From: Larix kaempferi
Lineage: Eukaryota > Streptophyta > Pinopsida > Pinales > Pinaceae
DNA: 64,000 bases
Reading direction: 5' to 3'
NCBI GenBank assembly: GCA_027924585.1
Contig: BSBM01000809.1
Coordinates: 5,082,501-5,146,500 of the forward strand
The notes under the pieces were generated by a model, which made no database searches, had not been told where the DNA came from, and was given only the letters and a program-made list of their open reading frames with translations. The translations under genes and the position numbers were made by a program. This document shows positions 11,233-24,440 of the stretch, piece after piece. The number at the start of each line of letters is the position of its first letter. The stretch's first letter is position 1.

Positions 11233-11362
11233 GGCTGGATCACGATACTGCCTACAGGAATCTAAATCTCCAACTGTAATTATGATATACGTCTATATGC
11301 GCCAAATAAATGATTGTGTGGTTTGCGATTTGATGAATACAAAGAGAGAATGCCAAGGTGGT

Positions 11363-11372
11363 TTTAAATATA
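11363..11372 (-). promoter_or_regulatory. TATA box of the SRPP gene
   Basis: The minus strand reads TATATTTAAA about 130 bases upstream of the ATG at 11232. A transcription start near 11335-11340 would give a 5' UTR of about 105 bases. Confidence 0.6.
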
Positions 11373-11455
11373 GAAACCCTAAGACTTCTTCGCGGTAAAG
11401 GCAAGGCAACGGTATCGGTAGAAGTCAGTCACCGTGATTCACGGGGTAAGGGTGT

Positions 11456-11465
11456 GACACGTGGC
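11456..11465 (-). promoter_or_regulatory. ABRE-type G-box upstream of the SRPP gene
   Basis: The plus strand reads GACACGTGGC, the classic abscisic-acid-response element core (ACACGTGGC) around a CACGTG palindrome. It sits about 85-100 bases upstream of the TATA box, a typical distance for a working element. Together with the known stress response of SRPP/LDAP genes it suggests ABA or drought control; this is inference. Confidence 0.5.
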
Positions 11466-11469
11466 ATGT

Positions 11470-12380
11470 GCACTGACATTGATTCTCCCGCCGACGGGTA
11501 TGGGCGTTGGATTTGGTTTTTAGTTAAAAACGTCGAACACATTGTTTTGGACGGTTTTCTTTCAAATTGTTGCATTCGTCATATAAACTATTCAGCTTTC
11601 CATGTAAAAAAATATATTTGTGGGTGATGAAATTGTTAAAAATAAATAAAATTTCATATTTATATTAAAATTAAAATAATGTAAATGATGATAATTTGAA
11701 ATACTCACTTTTGCGAAAATTGAAAGAGAAAGAATGAGAATATGAATATGTACCTTTAGTTATATAGATGTGTTTAAACCAGTATTTAAATACGAAAATG
11801 AATGGGTAATGTGAATTATTATAAGTTGATATGGTTTCATTATTGTGTATGTATGCACTTAATAAGGACGTTTCTATTTTGGTACCACATTAAGATTAAG
11901 ATTAAGTTTTGCAAAAAACATTATAATTTCACATGAGTTTTAAGTGTATTTGATAGGGAAAATGCTCTCTTAGTGACCCTTTTTAATGTTACAAATATTT
12001 GCTTATGGTATGTGGGGCTAAGTGGGTTTTATAGTGTAAATAAATTTTCTTTAGATTTGAAATTTGACATTGTTAATAAGAATATCTTATTTTCAATTAA
12101 TAAATGTAAAAAAAGTGGACAATTTCAATTATGTTTTTATATAAAAAAAAATTATATTTTAGAGGAATTTTTTCAAAAGTTAAGTTTTATTTAAAGGAAT
12201 TTTATTTTTTAACAAAACAATTTTTATTTATAAGAATCAATAAAAAATAAGAAACCTTACATAATACCTTTTCCTCAAAACATTACATAATGACCTTCAA
12301 GCTATAAAAAGCCTTGTCCGCAAAGAAACCTATCAACAAAAAATAGAAAAAGGCCAAGAAATCAAGCCCAAACGAGCAAG
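11470..12380. other. SRPP upstream intergenic region, AT-rich
   Basis: No coding frame of note. Composition becomes strongly A+T rich from about 11630 to 12260. No transposon end is identified. The right part borders the 3' end of the LINE remnant. Confidence 0.5.
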
Positions 12381-15300
12381 GCATCCATAGACTTAAAAAA
12401 TAGATAATGAACCCTTCGACAACAGTATGTTGCCCTTATATTCCTCAAAATGCAGAAAACCCTCCATCATTCCCATAGCTTGCTTGCACAAACTTTCTGC
12501 CACAAGATTTAATTGTCTAAACACATGAGAAAAGGAAATAAAAAAGAATTTCATTTCAAGATCCAATAGTCCAAGGAAGCCGCTTGTAAGTTTGCTCTTC
12601 TAGAATCCCAATCAACAAAAATTTGGAGTCCCCCAACACATGAAGAGTGAGAATCTTTATTAGAGGCAAACGAAATAAGACTCCATAAGGATAGTAACTC
12701 GTCCCTCGTGTTTGTTCCTTTTCGAAACCCCATCTAGAGATGAAAAAGGTGATTTCCACTTAGCAATAATACAATCCCCCCCAACATACCCAGGTGAGAA
12801 GCACCATCAAAATATCCTATAGAGATCTCCGTATAAGTAGTATTAGATAGCATCCTAGGAATCTTTTCTTTTTCCTCTTTAAAGTAATCGAGAAATAGTC
12901 CCACTATACGAGAACTAATAGCTTAAACATTCAGAACCACATTTTCAAAAATTGCCAAGTTTCTTGTTCTCTAAATACCCCAAGCAACAAAACAAGGAAC
13001 CTCCTTATAATGTTTTACTTTGGAGGACCAACATTCCAAACAGCGATCGAAAGTAGGACCATTCAAAATCTCATGTATCTTGAGACTCACTCTAGTTTCC
13101 ACCCAAACATTTTTCCCAGACAGGGAAAAAAAGATGCAAACTTTATTATGCTTCTTTCTTGTCACATGTTGTAAATACTAGGCCCACCAAATTATCCTAG
13201 GTCAATATTTTGTTTTCCAAATACAACCAAATGATACATTTTAACTTAAAAGGTAAGTTCTACTTCCATCATTTTCTATGCCACCACTTACCCATTTAAC
13301 CAGTAGAATTAACAGTAGAAATGACCTCATATACAAATTTAGCACTAACCTGACCACTTGAACCACCACCTCACCAAACCAATTTATTCTCATTCTCAAC
13401 CATCTTTATTCCAGCATGATTCAAACCCATCACAAACGAATCCCATTCCATAGCTAAATCTCCTTATGAACCAAAATCCTTAGCTAATAGCTAGTAAGAA
13501 GAAGAGTTCTCCACAAAATATGATTTTTTCACATGTGCCAACAATGTACAACCATGTTCCAATAGGAAATTTAGAAGAGGTTGAAAAATACTATAAAATA
13601 TTCACCACCCAGGAAGGGATCAATACCAAATGCAACCTGGTTCCCATTACTGATATTCCATGACAAACAAGATCCTAACAAAGGGAAAGAGGCAACAAAA
13701 CCCCTACATAAGTTTGAAGAAATGGTACACTCTTAACGAGTTACCTTGTCCACTCAACCAAAATCTTCCACCTTGAATATTTTCTTGAATAAAATCACTC
13801 CACGGAGCATAACCAAATAGACCCTTCTAGAGACTTTTCCGAATAAATGCAAGGCTAAACTAAGACAGGTTTTTTAAACCCCAACCTCCCATATTTTTTA
13901 GAAGATCATTTTTATCATAGCTTTCCAAATGATAGTTATTACTATCAATATTTCTATCCCACAAAAATTTCATGATCCTTTGTCTAATTCTATGGATAAT
14001 AGAGATTGGAATCTTTGCAAGGGAAAACCAGTAAATTGAAATGCTTTCCAGGACTGATTTTACCAAAAGTAGTTTACCACCTAAAGACCCAATTCCCAAT
14101 TGTTTTTTAAACTTTGTTCAAAACCCATAACCAATCCTCCTTTTGATAACAGTTTGGCTTCAAATAATAACCCATGTATTTAAAACCCACATCAATATCC
14201 TCCATACTAAATGAAAAAAAGGTTGATTACTTGAGCTAGAGCATCATCTGATATCCAGTTCTATAGAAAATTTGATTTAGCATACTAAGTTACATACCAA
14301 AGGCTTCACAAAAAGGTTTAATAATATCATGAAAAGAATCCCAATCCTCTCAAGTTCCATTCCCAAACAAGAGAACATCATCCACCAATAAAAGGTGAGT
14401 AATATATAGAAGTGGCTTCTACCCCTGTAATATTGCATTCCCTTTTAGCCTTCCCAGTCAACATGATCAATCCTTCCATAACAAGAAGAAATAACAAGGG
14501 GTATAACATACATCCTTGTCTAAGTGCCCTAGAACTTGTAAAAAATCCCAAAGGGGAACCATTCACCAAGGCTACAAAGTTTGTTGATGCAACACAAGCC
14601 ATAATCCAATTAGTCGTCTCCAAGGTAACACCTATGTGTAACAACACCAATCTTAGATAAGTCCAATCCACTCAATCATAGGATTTAAAAAGGTCCATTT
14701 TCAAAATAAGAGTTTCCAATTTTTTTGTCTTTATGGAGTGTAGACGCTTTTGAGCAACTCGAATAGCATCAAGAATTTTTCTAGTAGACAAGGAACTGAA
14801 TTGTTCTTTTGACATAAATTATGCAATTTTCGGCTTAATCGTATCTATTATCACCTTAGTAATGATCTTATAAACTAAGTTGCACAATGATATAGACCTA
14901 AAATCATTAAATGATTAATACTTTTAATGCTTTGGAATCGATGCAATAAAGCTAGAGTTCAAAGATATAGAAACATACCCTTGAATTGTAGATTGTTCAT
15001 CAACCTCCAATAGGTCACCTCCAACAATATCAAAAAATTTCCAAAAAGAATTCAACAGTATAGCCATCAGGCCTGTGACTTTTAAACTTGGAAATTTTAT
15101 TTAACACCCCTTCAATTTCATTTAGAGTAAATTCCTCACCAACACTTTTAAATTCCTCTAGACTGAAAAATATTGGATAGTACTATATCACCTTTAATTG
15201 AGACACTATATTAACAAATCCAAGATCCTTAAGACATCAAAAAAATATGAAATAACTTCCCCCCACAAATATTTTTGAGAAAATATTTAATTCCCTTGAC

Positions 15301-16160
15301 CATCCTTCAAATCCCAAATGGCATTAGCAATCCTTCATTGATTGGAAAATTTATGATTTTTTTTAATTCCCCCCCCCCCTGCGTGATCCAAATGGCCTGG
15401 ATTTCGAGTCTCTAGGCCTCCTTTTCTAGTTTAATAATCTTTGATTTCCTTGCTTCCAGACTAGCTAGCTTATCTTTAATCTATCTAGTAAAAATATCAT
15501 TAGGAGAGAAAATGAAATCAATCTCCTCATCAATTTCCAACAAATCCTATTTCATCTTCAATTTTGTCTTCCTCTCCCACAAGGGGACCACCTTTTCCTT
15601 TTTTATTCTGTTTAGCTTATTAACTAGTTTTTGCATAGAAAAATCACTATCCAATCCAAAAATGCAACTCCACTTTTCCTTTACCTTATTTTTGAAATCT
15701 ACCTCCTCCAACCATGAATGGTTGAATTTAAAAGAAAAATTATATTTAGAGTTATCAAACTCAATCTATAAACAAATTGGCAAATGATCAGATATACCGG
15801 AACTTATAAACTAATTCATATATCTACCAACACAATCCAAAAGATCCTCAGCTAGAAAGTACTATCAATTTTTTTTACCCCCTTAGCTGAACCAACTCTC
15901 CCCTTTATCCAAGTTGGAACTTGGAAGGACATTGGAAGCACATCAATCAAATTCGCCTCTTCAAAAATATGGTAGAAATAGTATGACAAAGCATCAAAAT
16001 GAGGGATGAAACAATCTGAATTCTCTGTCTTTGATGCCATGCAAGAATCTCGGAATCTAAGGATCTAAGCACAATGTAATCTTCACTAAGAATTGCAACA
16101 AAATTTTGTAGAGAATTGAGAAGAAGAATGAGCACAAACACATAAAAGAAAGAACTCAAT
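12380..16160 (-). pseudogene. Heavily decayed second LINE (endonuclease, RT, RNase H)
   Basis: Fragments in the order of a plant L1 ORF2 on the minus strand. Endonuclease remnant at about 16040-15850 (LIDVLPMSFQVPTW, then GVKKIDSTF). RT at about 14670-14380 (FVALVNGSPLGFF, ALRQGCMLYPLLFLLVMEGL). Post-RT block at 14100-13860 (GSLGGKLLLVKSVLESISIY, KIPISIIHRIRQ, GGWGLKNLS). RNase H remnant at 12760-12550 (TRDELLSLWSL and similar wording). The fragments are separated by many stops and frameshifts, so the copy is old. It is distinct from the LINE at 1-4250. Both outer ends are unresolved. The gypsy element at 16191 starts just beyond its upstream end. Confidence 0.75.
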
Positions 16161-16190
16161 TTGATAAAACCTCAGCATCTTATTAACGAA

Positions 16191-16563
16191 TGTGATGCAC
16201 CTGCAACAATTAATTAATAAAAATATGTGAAATAGCAGAAATGACAGAACTCAGAATCACTTTTATATTGATCACAAACCACTTCGAGGGGGAACCTCCT
16301 ATGAGCAAGCTCAATACAAATAACTTCACTGTTCCTTCATAGGTCTCAACACACACGTATATACTAATTCTAGGCGCCAATACTATGGTTCAAAACCATG
16401 GGCCACTACAAACTATGGATCAAAAATACTACGGGGGACTTACAAAGCATATGTGCCAACAACAATAACATAAACCATTGATCAAAAAATACTACGGGAT
16501 GACTTACAAAGCATATGCGTCCAACAACAATATACTAACAAAGTAAAGACATGGTTCCTAACA
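16191..16563 (-). repeat. 3' LTR of the chromodomain gypsy
   Basis: On the plus strand it runs from TGTGATGCACC to TTCCTAACA. It is bordered on the right by the pyrimidine tract tcccctccccc (16564-16574), which is the polypurine tract on the coding strand. It matches 34709-35083 over its whole length. Confidence 0.9.
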
Positions 16564-16592
16564 TCCCCTCCCCCTTAAAAAAATCTTTGTCC

Positions 16593-19500
16593 TCAAAGCT
16601 TTAGATGTGGAAATTGTTGTTGAATCTGAAGGAGTGGTTCCCATGTAGCATCCTCTGGTTGCATGCCATGCCACTGAATTAAGACCTCTGTGATAGAGCG
16701 AGAGCGAAGCTGACAAGTGCACCGATTGAGGATGGCCTCCATCTCCAAAAGGATGGATCCTTCATTATCCAGTTCGGGTAAAATCGTTTGTCCACTGATG
16801 TTGGTGCCAAGAACTTTCTTCAGACAAGAGACGTGAAAGACTGGATGAATGCGGGAAGAAGGAGGAAGTTCCAATTTATAAGCAACGGACCCAATCTTCT
16901 GAAGAATCCGATATGGCCCATAGAACTTTGGAGGGAGCTTATGACGCACTTTGAGTTTCAGGGAAGACTACTTGTACGGATGGAGATGAAAAAAAACCAT
17001 ATCGCCGACATGAAAAGTGCGCTCAGAACGGTGTTGATCAGCTTGTTGCTTCATGCGATTTCTTGCCATGTGAAGATTGTCCCGCAAAATGCGAAGAATC
17101 TGATCACGATTTCGAAGGACGGTGTCAACTTCCTGAACTGGTGAACTGGTGGAGGTGTATGGAAGAAGAAATAGAGGTTCCTGACCATAGACTGCTTCAT
17201 ATGGGGCCATTTTAGAGGCAGTGTGGTAAGAGGTATTGTACCACCATTCAGCGAGAGGAAGCCACTTTGCCCACTGATGTTGTTGTTCAGAGGTGAAGCA
17301 ACAAAGATAAGTTTCCAAGCATGTATTGATAATTTCAGTCTGACCATCTATTTGTGGGTGATACCCTGAACTCATCTTAAGTTTGGTGCCAGTGTGGCGA
17401 AATAGTTCAGTCCAAAAATGACTGGTGAAAGTTGCATCACGATCCGAGACAATGGAAGAAGGGATGCCATGAAGACGAAATATCTAGGCTAGGAAAATTT
17501 GAGCGACTGAAGAGGCTGTATAGGGATGGCTGAGAGCACAAAAATGACTATATTTGGAGAGGCAATCAACCACAACGAGAATCACTGTCTTCCCACCAGA
17601 TTTAGGGATCCCTTCAATGAAATCCATAGAAATATCTGTCCAAATCCATGTAGGTATGGGCAAGGGTTCGAGCAATCCTGGAAGGAGTGTTGTTTCACCC
17701 TTATTGCGCTGGCAGGTATCACATTCGGCCACCATCTGTTGAATTGTCCTTTTCATGCCCTACCAAAAGAAGTTACGTCGTGCCCGTTCATACGTTTTGA
17801 GGAACCCAGAGTGCCCTGCCGATGGAGAAGCATGGAGTTCATAGAATACATCCTGTTGAAGATCTGTGCTCTGGGGAAGCACCAGACGACCCTTGTATCT
17901 CAGAGAAGCACCATCCCAAGAGTAATGTGGTACAGCAGAAGGGTTATTCGTCAAGCGTTGGATTATTTGAGATAAGGAAGAGTCATTGACATAACCTTGT
18001 TGAACAGATTGCAAGCAATTTGGAACAGGCATAGAAATAGCTGAAAGAGAACCTTGGGCAGCAAATGTGCGAGAAAGAGCATATGCCACAATATTGTATT
18101 TACCCTTCTTGTAAGTGATCTCATAGTCATAACCCATGAGTTTTCTAACCCATTTCTGTTGTGTCGAGGAGGAGACATGCTGTTCCAAGAAATATTTCAA
18201 ACTCCAGTGATCAGTCTTGATGCAGAAATGATTCCCTAATAGGTATGGGCGCCACTTCTGTACTGCATGCAAAATAGCCATCATTTCCTTCTCATAGGTA
18301 GAGGCAGCTAAATTCTTACCTGAAAGGGCTTTGCTGGTGAACGCAATGGGGTGTTCATCTTGAAGGAGAACAGCACCAAGTCCATTACCGCAAGCATCAC
18401 TCTCATAGTGAAGGGCTTGGAAATATCGGGCATAGCTAGAACAGGTGTAGTACACATAGCTTGTTTTAGTTTGTCAAATGCACACTGAGCAGCATGTGTC
18501 CATGTAAAAGCATCATTTTTCAATAGAGCAGTTAATGGAGCTGCAATCGTCCCATAATCCTTGACAAACTTGCGGTAGTATCCAATCAACCCCAAAACAC
18601 CACGAAGGCTCTTGAGTGTCTGAGGATGCGGAAAATTGTTCATGGCATCGATTTTGGCAGGATCCACGTGAACCCCTTGTGCTGAGATAATGTGCCCGAG
18701 ATACTCAACTTCCTTCTGTCTAAAAACACATTTAGACTACTTCGCATGGAGATGATGGTCAGAGAAAAGTTGCATGACAAGATCTAGATGTTGGAGATGT
18801 TCATCCTATTTTTTACTGTAGATGAGGGTATCATCAAAGAATACCAGAATGAATTTCCGAAAGTAGGGTCAAAATATTTTATTCATTAATGCCTGGAATG
18901 TGGAAGGAGCATTAGTGAGGCCAAAGGGCATGACCAAAAACTCATAATGGCCATCATGTGTGCGGAAAGTTATTTTAGGGATATCATCCTCATGAACCCG
19001 AATTTGATGATACCCAGAACGAAGATCCAACTTGGAGAAAAAGTGAGCCCCATGAAGCTCATCAAGAAGCTCATCAACAATAGGAATTGGAAACTCATCC
19101 TTGATGGTGAGGTGATTAAGTGCTCGAAAGTCAATGCAGAGGCGCCATGACCCATCTTTTTTGCAAACAAGAATAACTGGAGAAGAAAAGGAACTAGTGC
19201 TTGGGCGAATAATACCTTGCTTTAATAAGTCCTGAACAAGCATTTCAATCTCTGTTTTTTGGTGAAATGGGTAGCGATAGGGCCTGATGTTGGGAGGAAC
19301 GCTGCCAGGAAAGAGCTGAATACGATGGTCTTCTGGCCTGGAAGGTGGCAATCCCACTGGTTCAGTAAAAACACTTGTATATCGATCCAGAATTTGTTGT
19401 AGATCCAAAGGAGTAGTGGAGACCGCTAAAGGTTGCATCTGAATGGAATGGAGCTGAGCGATGACACCATGTGAATTATTCTTGAGGAGTTTTTCCATGC

Positions 19501-20911
19501 GATGTGAACTGATGATGTTGAGAGAACCTGGTTGTAATCCTGTCAAGGTGTGTTTTTGGCAATTGAGGGAAAACTGCATCCAAAGTTCAGCAAAATCCCA
19601 TAAGATAGGGCCAAGTGTGCGTAGCCATTGAGCGCCCAAAACCACATCACATCCGCCTAAGGTCAAGGCAAACATGTCAGAGTGCAAGGTATAATCTCCC
19701 ATAGAGATACGCACATTTCGACACTTCCCTTTGCAAGGTAAGGTGCCCCCATTGGCAACCATGACTTCAAAGTTTGAGCAAGGATGGATAAAACAATTAG
19801 CTTGTTTGGCGATCCGAGGGTCAATGAAATTATGAGTGCTACCAGAATCAATGAGTATTGTAAGAGGAAGCTTCTTGAAGTAACTCCTGACCCGCATTGT
19901 TTGGGGGGTGGTGATTCCAGCTAAAGCATGGAGAAATATCTCTGGCTGGTCATCTTGAGACGGAGGGTCAATAGGCGGTTCCTGAATGTTGACCGGAGCA
20001 TCCAGTGTTTTTGGATCTTTGTCACCAATTTTAGAGGCAAGCGGAGAATCCACATCCAAGAGATAGAGCTTTTGCTGAACACATCTATGTCCCCGAGTGA
20101 ATTTCTCATCACAATTATAGCAAAGCCCCTTTTCTCTGCGTGCTTGCATCTCTGTTTCAGACAAACGCTTGATAGGCGTTGGTCGAGGAGCCTGCGGTAT
20201 AGGTGGTCGTTGAGAACCCATATTTCGGAAGGGAACAAAAGTGGGCTTGGAGCGTTATTGGGCTGCAATCTTGTCTTCTGCCAACTTAGCCAACCCTAGG
20301 GCTTCCATAATTGTGTTGGGACAGAACATTTTTACCTCAGAGCGGATGGCATCCTTTAGACCACTGATAAAACAACTCCGGTAAAAGTCATCAGACAATC
20401 CTTCGGTGTCGTTGGCTAGATTCTCAAATTCGGTTTGATACTCTCTCAAAGTGCCAATTTGGCAAAGTTTAGTGAGGGCTCCTGTGAAGTCATCAAAAAC
20501 ACTAGGACTAAATCGTTGCAAAAGGAGCTGGCAAAAGTCTGGCCATTTGGGCTCTGGATGAGCCTTGATGTACCAACGGTACCATTGAAGAGCTTCCTGT
20601 TCCAAATGAAAGGATGCCAGCGAAACTTTGTTGACATCAAAAGTATTATGCAGACTGAAATACTGTTCTGCACGATAGATCCATCCAGTTGGATCGGTAC
20701 CATTGAAGCGAGGAAAATCAAGCTTCGGACCACGGAAATTGCTGGAAGAAGAGAACCCATTGTCTGATGAAGACTCGAACTGTCGTTTGTTGTTCATAGC
20801 TGAATGTTCAAGATGGAGGCCGAGAAATGTTTCATCCAGATCCTGGAATTTGGCTTGGATGGCTGCAAGTGCGTCCTCCATGGTTTTTGCTCCTGCACGG
20901 GTGACAACCAT
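16593..20911 (-). pseudogene. Gag-pol of the chromodomain gypsy (gag, protease, RT, RNase H, integrase, chromodomain), broken
   Basis: The likely start is the ATG at 20911 (MVVTRAGAKTMEDAL). Order: gag (FPRFNGTDPTGWIYRAEQYF near 20700), zinc knuckle [14 protein letters not shown] near 20110, protease [12 protein letters not shown] near 19845, RT ([14 protein letters not shown] near 19040, [13 protein letters not shown] near 18910), RNase H from about 18420 ([13 protein letters not shown]), H2C2 zinc region and integrase core (about 17840-17500, MDFIEGIPKSGGK), GPY segment and a terminal chromodomain (LIQWHGMQPEDATWEP near 16640). Stops interrupt at 20255, 18869, 17760, 17484 and 16968, and there is a frameshift near 18430. 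The chromodomain would direct integration to marked chromatin. The element is not autonomous now. Confidence 0.9.
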
Positions 20912-21797
20912 AACTAGGAGTTTTTTGTTTTTTTTTTTTTTACTGGGTAGGAAAACAAAAACAAAAATTACTTCAATAAAGGAAAATATGGACTTGGGAA
21001 AAAATCTGAAGGGTAATTGGGGTTTGACTAGGTTTTGGACACTGTTGAATAGACAGGGAAGCAAAAATGAGGATTTCAGAAGCGGGGTGAAAGAATGGAA
21101 AAATTTGGCAGAGGGGAACAAAGAAGCAGAATTCAAAAAGGAACTCTGTGGTAAAATTTGAAGGTGATTGGGTGAAATCTGAGGAAGTTATGGAAAACCC
21201 TAAAAATAGACAAATGTGGGATTTCGGGCTTTGGGAAGGGGAATTGGGGATAGGGTCCTCAGGAATGAAATATGCAGAATGGAATGACAAGGGTTCTCTG
21301 AAAATTTCAAGGGAAACAGAGTGAAAACAAGAGAGATATGGAGAAAAAAACTGAAAATTTCAAGGGAAACAGAGTGAAAACAAGGGAGATATGGAGAAAA
21401 ATACTGATTTTTTTTTTAATTTTATTTTATTTTCAGACTGGAGTGGCTAAGGCTCGGAAGGGATCTGAAATGGCGCCGAATGGATTGAAAATGCCTGGAT
21501 CTGGAACGGCTTGCAAAATGGATTTGAACGACTGGATCTAAAACGGCGCAGTAACGATCGACAACAGTTCAGCTGAAAATAGATATGGACCCCAGGTATG
21601 TGCGGCTTCCTAACAGTTCAAGGGTTTCACTCGGCCACCAATGTTGTTTGATGGCTTACGTATTGGGGCAGTACCCCTCACTCCACGGCTCAGGTAAAAC
21701 TGATAACCGCTTTGCCACAAACGACAACTCTTGGTTTATCTCACGGGTGGGAACTAGTCAATCAGGTAGGGGTCGTTGCCCTTTTCGCTGGCAGGTC
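20912..21797 (-). other. Gypsy leader (5' UTR), left part
   Basis: Untranslated leader between the copia insertion and the gag start. It contains a local duplication near 21300-21400 ('aaatttcaagggaaacagagtgaaaacaag' seen twice in part). It continues at 34520-34694 beyond the nested insertions. No gene is seen. Confidence 0.7.
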
Positions 21798-22078
21798 TGT
21801 TAGGATATTTAGACACTTAGTAGTTAGTTAAGATAAACTTGTGTAATATATCCGTTAGGGATAGTGTGTTTCTTTAGTATGCATTAGTATGCATTTGTAA
21901 ATACTTAATCCGACGGTCACGATATGTTTCCGACATAGAGTGATCCGACGGCTCAACTTCTCTTAGATCAAACCTAACCTTGATCTGTGGCTTAACACCC
22001 GATTGGTCCATGATCTCTATTTAAAGAGCATGGAGGGTCATTGTTTAGTTGATCGATTATGAGAAGCTCATTTGTAAC
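21798..22078 (+). repeat. 5' LTR of the copia element, left piece
   Basis: TGTTAGGATATTTAGACAC to TTTGTAAC, matching 34057-34337. The LTR is cut here by the gag-only element. The rest lies at 28579-28755, with the GTAAC target duplicated at 28574-28578. Confidence 0.93.
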
Positions 22079-24269
22079 TGTTGTCATCAGATTTGTCCCA
22101 CAAATTTGGATTCCGATAAGCATGAATATAAAGTCTACTAGCATTTTTGCCCAAGTCATGATGTTCCAGTCAACATGGTCAGTTTCTTATCGCCTCAAAC
22201 CTCCATCTTGGTTAGTTGAGTGTAAGTATCAAACCTTGTTATCTTTGTTTGCCCAAAAACTTCCCATTTCATCAAACTTCATCTTATGAGTCTATGTTTT
22301 CCCAAATATCTTGCTCAGTTGTTAACATGAGAATTATGATTCCTTTTAATTAACAATTATTATTTTAATGAAATAACTTTTTATTAAAATAATAATTTTA
22401 TTAAAAAGTTTAAAAAATAAAAAGGGAGTCATCCATTATCCTCTTAATAAGTTACGTATTAGTTCATTTAAAAGGGATAGAGTGTCATGGTCTTTGTCTC
22501 CTTCCTATTTCCACATGAGACTAGCCAAAGTTACTATCAAAAGATCACTTCTACGTTAAACTCTTTGCCCATGGTTCGTGCATGGTTCCCACGGCGTCAG
22601 ATAAGTTTGAAGCCTATGATTAAAATAAAGTTTTATAATTTTATTATCTCTGTGCATGTGGGACGTGTCTGAAATCAAACCAAAGCATTGAGCACCAAGT
22701 CCCAAGTGCAAATGTCATCAGAGCAACACTATTTTAAAGTTGTTTATATGAGAAAGTTTACGGGTTCAAAAGACCACACAATGTGAAGCATTGGCAGCTA
22801 TAAACGTAATGCACTGAATCCAGTATATGAATATGTTCATAATCGTCATCCAAAGGAGATTAGGCCCAAGAGCAACCAAGATTTCCGATTATTCAAGTTC
22901 ACTGTCAGCAAAGATATAGATTCTTTGTATCTTCATTGTCAAAATAGATAATTCCAGAGTTGCTCAAGTATAGCTGTGGGTGTTGTTGTTTTGATTATGT
23001 GGCTATTTTCTCAGGGAAGAAATCAGTATCAAGATCTAAGCAATAATTTCAGTGACGGGTCTTCATTCTCAGAAACTAATTCCATCATTTGGGGCAGCCA
23101 ACTCAGCCGATAAGGACGATAAACATTAGCATTCAGAAGGCTTATTATTCACATATTTGTAGGAGACAAAGCATTATGTGGCAAAACATCAATGAAAAAA
23201 TACCTAAATGCAAAGTATATTGAATATCTGGCAGTTTCAGGATTTTAAGGGATGTAACCCAGATTTGAATGCAATCATAAAAGATTAGTCCCGGATCTTG
23301 AGGAGTTACCTGGCAGGTTGATAGCAAGATCATTGATTCCTGCAGAGTTTAAAGAAGAGGGCCGCCTTTGTAACAAACACAAGATTGTCAGCTTTATTAT
23401 TGGGATTATACCGAGTACTTGTGGGATTCTGAGGATGCAAGATATGTTTTCAGTTGAAGGTTTTTGGGTAAAAGATTGCATCAAGTTGCCAGCTAAGAGG
23501 CAGAGTTCAATTTCTGTCACATATTACTGTCTATATAATGAACAGAAAATCAATTGCTCAGGAGGGGTCCCAGCTAGGAGGCTCGAGAGAACAGAGTTTG
23601 TCCTTTCATGAAGGAGCAGAGGTCTCGTTAAAGGGACTGTGGGGTTGGCAGTTTTGGGAGCCATGTTGGAGCTTTTGTAAGCACTCTGTATGTCATGAAC
23701 TTGTTGCAGCTTCAATGACAGATTCTAGTTTTGAGTAAACTTGATGATGATTTGCCTTTGTGTCATATAAATTGTCTCTTTGATAATTCTTTTATGTACT
23801 TGGTCATTCACATTCCATTACATAATTCTTATTATGAGATGACAATTATCTTTCATTTTTATAAACATTGACAGTTTCACTTCATGATTTAGGATCATAG
23901 TACCTGGGTATTGAACTTTGTGATTGCTTTCATGTTATACAACATCTGTTTGAGTTTCCTGCAGCTCTGATTCATACCAGCCTTTACTTCAATGCTTTGA
24001 TCTCCTAATAAATACCTGTATTTACCCATCTGTGATATATACCAGCTCTGTTCATTGTAAAGTGTGTGATGTTTTGATTTCATACCTAAACTGTGTAAAC
24101 TGTACAAACAATTGTACTAGCTTAGTTCCTTCTAGTGCTGGAGATTCCATTAGCCCTGGTTTGATACCAGCTTGTCTTTTTAATTTGATTTCATTTGATT
24201 TGTACATTTTCAAACCAAGATTTCCTTAAGCTTGAATCCAGTAGTCTAGGTTCAACTTTAGGGATAACA
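22079..24269 (+). repeat. 5' LTR of the gag-only element
   Basis: 2191 bases, identical in length to the copy at 26383-28573. The short open frames inside are repeated in both LTRs and have no recognisable domain. Confidence 0.93.
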
Positions 24270-24274
24270 TCTTC

Positions 24275-24292
24275 TGGCGCCGTTGCCGGGGA
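24275..24292 (+). promoter_or_regulatory. Primer-binding site, tRNA-Asp type
   Basis: TGGCGCCGTTGCCGGGGA, an 18-base complement of the plant tRNA-Asp(GUC) 3' end, 5 bases after the 5' LTR. Confidence 0.88.
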
Positions 24293-24440
24293 CGGAAGAG
24301 TGAAGATAATCTTCCCCGGGAAAGAATGACAAAGATCAGATCCAGCTCTTGATGGTGAACAGGAGCAGGGCGTTAGTTAGACTACAGATTTATTCACCGG
24401 GCGACTCCATGTTCGAAGAATACAGAGGCAATTTTACAAG

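Noticed and set aside
15369-15379. C-homopolymer as a functional element
   Set aside because: A short homopolymer within decayed LINE sequence, with no supporting context.
17526-17975. 149-codon plus-strand frame
   Set aside because: Antisense shadow of the gypsy integrase/RNase H region.
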